Position numbers and translations under genes: made by a program. The notes beneath the pieces were generated by a model. The model was not told where the DNA came from and ran no database searches. It saw nothing but the letters and a program-made list of their open reading frames with translations. This document shows, one piece after another, positions 61,042-64,000 of a stretch of 64,000 nucleotides of DNA. Position 1 is the first letter of the stretch, and each line of letters starts with the position of its first letter. The stretch comes from Falsiroseomonas bella (GTDB taxonomy: Bacteria; Pseudomonadota; Alphaproteobacteria; Acetobacterales; Acetobacteraceae), in NCBI RefSeq assembly GCF_003173615.1, contig NZ_QGNA01000003.1:558001-622000 (forward strand), in the 5' to 3' direction.

Positions 61042-62004
61042 CTACCTGCGGACATTCAGCTTCTTGACGAAAGGCGCCTTGCCCGTCCCGGTCGCGGACA
61101 GCGCCACGGAAAGCAGGATGATCGTGCCGAGGATGATGTCCTGCCAATAGTATTCGGCGCCAAGCAGCACCAGGCCATTGCCCAGCACCTTCAGCGTGAA
61201 GGCGGCGAAGAGCGTGCCTGGGATGTTCGGCCGGCCCGGCTCGAACATGCTCATCCCCAGCAGCACGGCGGCGATGGCGTAGAGGAAATGGTCGTTCGCC
61301 ATCGCCGGCGCGGCGGAGGAGAGCGAGGAGGCCAGCAGCACTGCCGTCAGCCCCGCGCAGGCGCCCGCCAGCGTCAGCGCGAGCCGCTTCATGGACCGCG
61401 TGCGGATGCCGGCCAGGCGCGCTGCCTCGTCCGCCTCACCCGTCGCGACGAGATGCGCGCCGAGCCGCGTCCATTTCACCAGCAGCCAGGCCGCGAAGCC
61501 GATGCCGGCAAGCCACCAGATCAGGTTCGGCACGCCGAGCAGCGTCCCGCGCGCCAGGCCGGTGAAGGAGGCGGGCCAGCGGCCGACGAAGGCCACGCCC
61601 TGCGTGAGCATGAACGACAGGCCCTTTGCGATCGCCGCCACGCCGAGCGTCGCGATCAGCGATGGCACGTTCAGCACCGTCACCGCGACGCCGTTCGCCG
61701 CGCCGCACAGCGTGCCGACGGCCAGCCCGGCCGCGATGGCGATCCACGGATCGGTGCCGCCATGCACCAGCGCGCCCGTCACCACCGCGGCGAGCGACGC
61801 CACCTCGGCGACGGAGAGGTCGATCTCCGCGGTGACGAGCGCCAGGGTGAAGCCGATCGCCAGGATGCCGAGGAAGGCGGTCTCCTTCAGGATCAGCGCG
61901 ATGTTGTCGGGCGTAAGGAAGACCGGGCTGGTGACCGCGAAGATGGCGAAGAGCCCGACGCCGGCCAGGGCGGTGCCGTAGCGCGCGAGGATGCGGCGGG
62001 TCAT
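61042..62004 (-). CDS. Sugar ABC transporter permease (RbsC-type)
   Basis: A 320-residue membrane protein with about nine helices. The family motif GFTLALVTAEIDLSVAEVASLAAVVTGAL and the later GVAAIAKGLSFMLTQGVAF, plus MSMFEPGRPNIPGTLFAAFTLKVLGNGLVLLG, are characteristic of ribose/xylose permeases. ATG 62004 was chosen because family similarity begins at RRILARYGTALAG; a longer frame runs into the kinase gene. A repeat copy lies immediately upstream. Confidence 0.9.
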   Translation of the reverse strand: MTRRILARYGTALAGVGLFAIFAVTSPVFLTPDNIALILKETAFLGILAIGFTLALVTAEIDLSVAEVASLAAVVTGALVHGGTDPWIAIAAGLAVGTLCGAANGVAVTVLNVPSLIATLGVAAIAKGLSFMLTQGVAFVGRWPASFTGLARGTLLGVPNLIWWLAGIGFAAWLLVKWTRLGAHLVATGEADEAARLAGIRTRSMKRLALTLAGACAGLTAVLLASSLSSAAPAMANDHFLYAIAAVLLGMSMFEPGRPNIPGTLFAAFTLKVLGNGLVLLGAEYYWQDIILGTIILLSVALSATGTGKAPFVKKLNVRR

Positions 62005-62013
62005 CGGGCGCGC

Positions 62014-62051
62014 CTCCCTCCCCCGCTTGCGGGGGAGGGTCGGGGTGGGGG
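62014..62051. repeat. Dispersed GC-rich repeat element, copy 2
   Basis: Palindromic core CCCCCGC TT GCGGGGG (62020-62035) and tail GGGTCGGGGTGGGGG. Sits 10 bases before the permease start, so it overlaps its ribosome site region. The stem could act as a terminator for the kinase gene or an mRNA stabiliser. Confidence 0.75.
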
Positions 62052-62113
62052 CAGCGCGCGCTGCCTCAGACGAGCGACGAAACGCATCGCCCCAGCTTTC
62101 CCCAGCCGGCGCC

Positions 62114-63517
62114 CTACGAAAACCCCGCCAGCGCGCGCGACACCGGCGCCACGGCCTCTTCCGCCTGCCGGAACAGCGCATGCAGCCGAGTCGCCATCGC
62201 ATGCCGCCGCGGATCGGGCGCAAACTGCGCCGCTGTCCGCACCAGCCGCGCCTGCATCACCTCCAGCGGAACGTCCTCCAGCGCCGCGAAGGCTGCGACC
62301 GCGCAGCCGAGCAGTCCCGGCTCGCGCCCTTCCGTCAGCACCACGGGCCGTCCCAGCACATCGGCGCGCAGCTGTGCCCAGCCCGGCATCGCGCCGCCGC
62401 CGCCCAGACGCAGCTCCTCCGCCGCGCGTCCGGTCGCGGCCTCGGCGCGCTCCAGGACGGTGCGGTTGTTCAGCGCGACACCCTGCATCACCGCGCGCCG
62501 CATCTCCGCCGCACCATGCTCGCGCGCCAGGCCAAGGAAGGCGCCGCGCAGCGCCGGGTCCCAATGCGGCACGCGCTCGCCGGCCAGCGTCGGCAGAAAC
62601 AGCAGCGGCAAGGGATCGCCCGGCGGCGCTTCCTCCGCGGCCACGCCCATCGCGGCGAGCCAGGCGAGCAGGTCCGCGCCGTGCTGGCTCGGCCCGCCGA
62701 GCTGCCACAGCCCGCCCCAATCCACAGTCAGCAGCCCCGGCGCGACGGCGGGCGCGTCATGCAGCAGCCCCAGCACCTCCGTGGTGCCGGAGATGCAATA
62801 GGCGCAGCCAGCGCGCATCGCGCCCAGCCCCAGCACCGCCGCCCAGCTGTCATGCGCCATCGCCATCACGGGCAGCCCGGCGAGACGTGCAAGCGCGCCC
62901 GGCAGCCCGGCCCGCACATGCCCCATGACCTCCCCCGGCCGGTTCAGCGGCGGCAGCAGCGCGGGCAGTCCCGCCGACGCGAACAAGGTCGCCGACGCGG
63001 CCAGCCGCGCCGAGGAGATCACATCGGATGCCACCGCGCCGGTCAGGCAGGCATTCAGGTAGTCCTTCGGCTCGATGGCGGCCGCCGCGCGCGACAGCAC
63101 CCCTGGCTCCTCGCCTGCGAGCCAGAACAGCCGGGCGAGCGGATGGAAGGCGCTGATCTGCGCCGTCTCCGCATGCCCGTCGGGCAGCCGGGCATGCAGC
63201 GCCGGCAGCCTCGCCTCGGCGCGCGTGTCGCCCCACAGGATCGCCGGGCGGAGTACCGCGCCCGCACGGTCCACCAGCACCAGGCTGCGCGTGAAGGCGC
63301 TGACGGCGACGGCGCGCAGCGTGGCGAAGCCGGCGGGATCGGCCGCAAGCAGCGCCTCGGCGCCCGCCTGCACCGCGCGCCACCAATCCTCCGGCTCCGC
63401 CTCTGCGCCGCTGCGCTGCGGCAGCGCATGCAGCGCGCGGATCCCGCCCTCTCCGCCGACCAGCGCGACGCGCAGGCTGGACCCGCCGAGGTCCACCGCC
63501 AGCACGGTGCCGCGCAT
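62114..63517 (-). CDS. FGGY-family carbohydrate kinase
   Basis: A 467-residue sugar kinase. N-terminal phosphate-1 motif VLAVDLGGSSLRVALV; middle WGDTRAEARLPALHARLP; AHDSWAAVLGLGAM with the catalytic Asp; CISGTTEVLGLL phosphate-2; the ATP-binding GGGGAMPGWAQLRADVLGRPV and the FGGY C-terminal region. It phosphorylates a pentose, ketose or polyol imported by the ABC system of the same operon. Xylulose-like, erythritol-like and other members cannot be told apart here. It is upstream of the permease on the same strand. Confidence 0.87.
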   Translation of the reverse strand: MRGTVLAVDLGGSSLRVALVGGEGGIRALHALPQRSGAEAEPEDWWRAVQAGAEALLAADPAGFATLRAVAVSAFTRSLVLVDRAGAVLRPAILWGDTRAEARLPALHARLPDGHAETAQISAFHPLARLFWLAGEEPGVLSRAAAAIEPKDYLNACLTGAVASDVISSARLAASATLFASAGLPALLPPLNRPGEVMGHVRAGLPGALARLAGLPVMAMAHDSWAAVLGLGAMRAGCAYCISGTTEVLGLLHDAPAVAPGLLTVDWGGLWQLGGPSQHGADLLAWLAAMGVAAEEAPPGDPLPLLFLPTLAGERVPHWDPALRGAFLGLAREHGAAEMRRAVMQGVALNNRTVLERAEAATGRAAEELRLGGGGAMPGWAQLRADVLGRPVVLTEGREPGLLGCAVAAFAALEDVPLEVMQARLVRTAAQFAPDPRRHAMATRLHALFRQAEEAVAPVSRALAGFS

Positions 63518-63527
63518 GACGACGGCG

Positions 63528-64000
63528 CTAGCTCACCCGCAGCCCGGCGGCCTCGATCACGCGCGTCCACTTCGCATCCTCGGCGCGCACGAAGGGCTCG
63601 AACTCCGCCGAGGGAAGGAAGGCCGCCGTGCAGCCCTGGTTGGCGAGCGCCGCCGCCACGGCGGGCTGCGCCAGCGCCTGGCCCAGGGCGCCCGACAGCT
63701 TCTCCAGCGCCGCGCCCGGCACGCCCGTCGGCGCGACGATGCCCCACCAGGGCGCGATGGCGAAGCCGGGCAGCCCGGCCTCGCCGAGCGTCGGCACCTC
63801 CGGCGCCTGTGGCGCGCGGGTCGGCGTGCTGACGCCGAGGATGCGGATGCGGCCGGCCGCAGCGTGCTCCTGCACGGTGCTGAAGGCGTCGAAATAGTAG
63901 TCCACGCGCCCCGCCACCAGGTCGGTCATCGCCGGCGCGGAGCCGCGATAGGGCACATGCGTCGCCTGGATGCCCGCCGCGGTGTTGAACGCCTCCGCCG
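63528..64000 (-). CDS. Bug/TctC-family receptor, copy 6, C-terminal part (5' end beyond right edge)
   Basis: The reading frame is open to the right end of the window and reads into AEAFNTAAGIQATHVPYRGSA, the canonical Bug segment; the N-terminal half and signal peptide lie outside. C-terminal features: AGRVDYYFDAFSTVQEHAAAGRIRILGV, PTLGEAGLPGFAIAPWWGIVAPTGVPGAA. It ends 11 bases before the kinase start, so it is the upstream gene of the kinase-ABC operon. Confidence 0.88.
   Translation of the reverse strand, partial: AEAFNTAAGIQATHVPYRGSAPAMTDLVAGRVDYYFDAFSTVQEHAAAGRIRILGVSTPTRAPQAPEVPTLGEAGLPGFAIAPWWGIVAPTGVPGAALEKLSGALGQALAQPAVAAALANQGCTAAFLPSAEFEPFVRAEDAKWTRVIEAAGLRVS

Noticed and set aside
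60634-62928. A 764-codon plus-strand frame opposite the ABC permease and kinase
   Set aside because: Pro/Arg/Ala-rich shadow with no motif; the minus-strand genes are well-supported.

Overview
The window is a contiguous stretch of a very GC-rich bacterial chromosome. Gene order, codon use and the crowd of Bug/TctC-type solute receptors suggest an alphaproteobacterium of the Acetobacteraceae (Roseomonas-like); that placement is inference from content, not from a marker phylogeny. Coding density is high: no gene-free stretch exceeds about 240 bases. I saw no rRNA, tRNA, CRISPR array, insertion sequence or prophage.

Region 1 (1-11.3 kb) is housekeeping-like: the 3' part of ribonuclease R (rnr), an exported S41 protease, ribosomal protein L33 (rpmG) with a clear promoter and terminator, a PleD-like diguanylate cyclase, a phospholipid-methyltransferase-like enzyme, a glyoxalase-fold protein, a glutathione transferase, a small membrane protein, a metallophosphoesterase, an oxalate-CoA-ligase-like acyl-CoA synthetase and a ketopantoate-reductase-family enzyme.

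Region 2 (11.3-16.8 kb) is one 1725-residue RTX/Calx-beta surface or secreted protein, insulated by strong hairpins on both sides.

Region 3 (16.8-38.2 kb) is an uptake and catabolism region: two complete tripartite tricarboxylate transporters (tctCBA), two more Bug receptors without membrane partners, and small operons of enzymes (FAH-family hydrolase, aldo/keto reductase, LVIVD propeller protein, alpha/beta hydrolase, LigI-like amidohydrolase, HpcH/HpaI aldolase with a divergent IclR regulator, cupin, NIPSNAP, maleate-isomerase-family and CMD-family proteins). Two proteins with a solute-binding fold lack any export signal.

Region 4 (38.3-58.3 kb) carries a fifth Bug receptor, two TRAP transporters and a large CoA-dependent catabolic set: cyclic-imide-hydrolase-like deacetylase, amidase, two MmgE/PrpD proteins, acyl-CoA dehydrogenase, class III CoA-transferase/racemase, phenylacetate-CoA-ligase-like enzyme, crotonase, MaoC hydratase and a GntR/UTRA regulator. 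Five short intergenic spaces here carry the same palindrome, TTGTCCGGACAA (one copy with a single mismatch), and in three of them its centre lies 23-24 bases before the start codon. I infer a single local regulon run by the GntR protein at 43.3 kb; this is the most interesting system in the window.

Region 5 (58.2-64 kb) is an operon on the minus strand with an FGGY sugar kinase, a ribose-type ABC importer (permease, binding protein, single-domain ATPase) and an N-carbamoyl-D-amino-acid hydrolase, preceded by the 3' part of a sixth Bug receptor that runs off the right edge.
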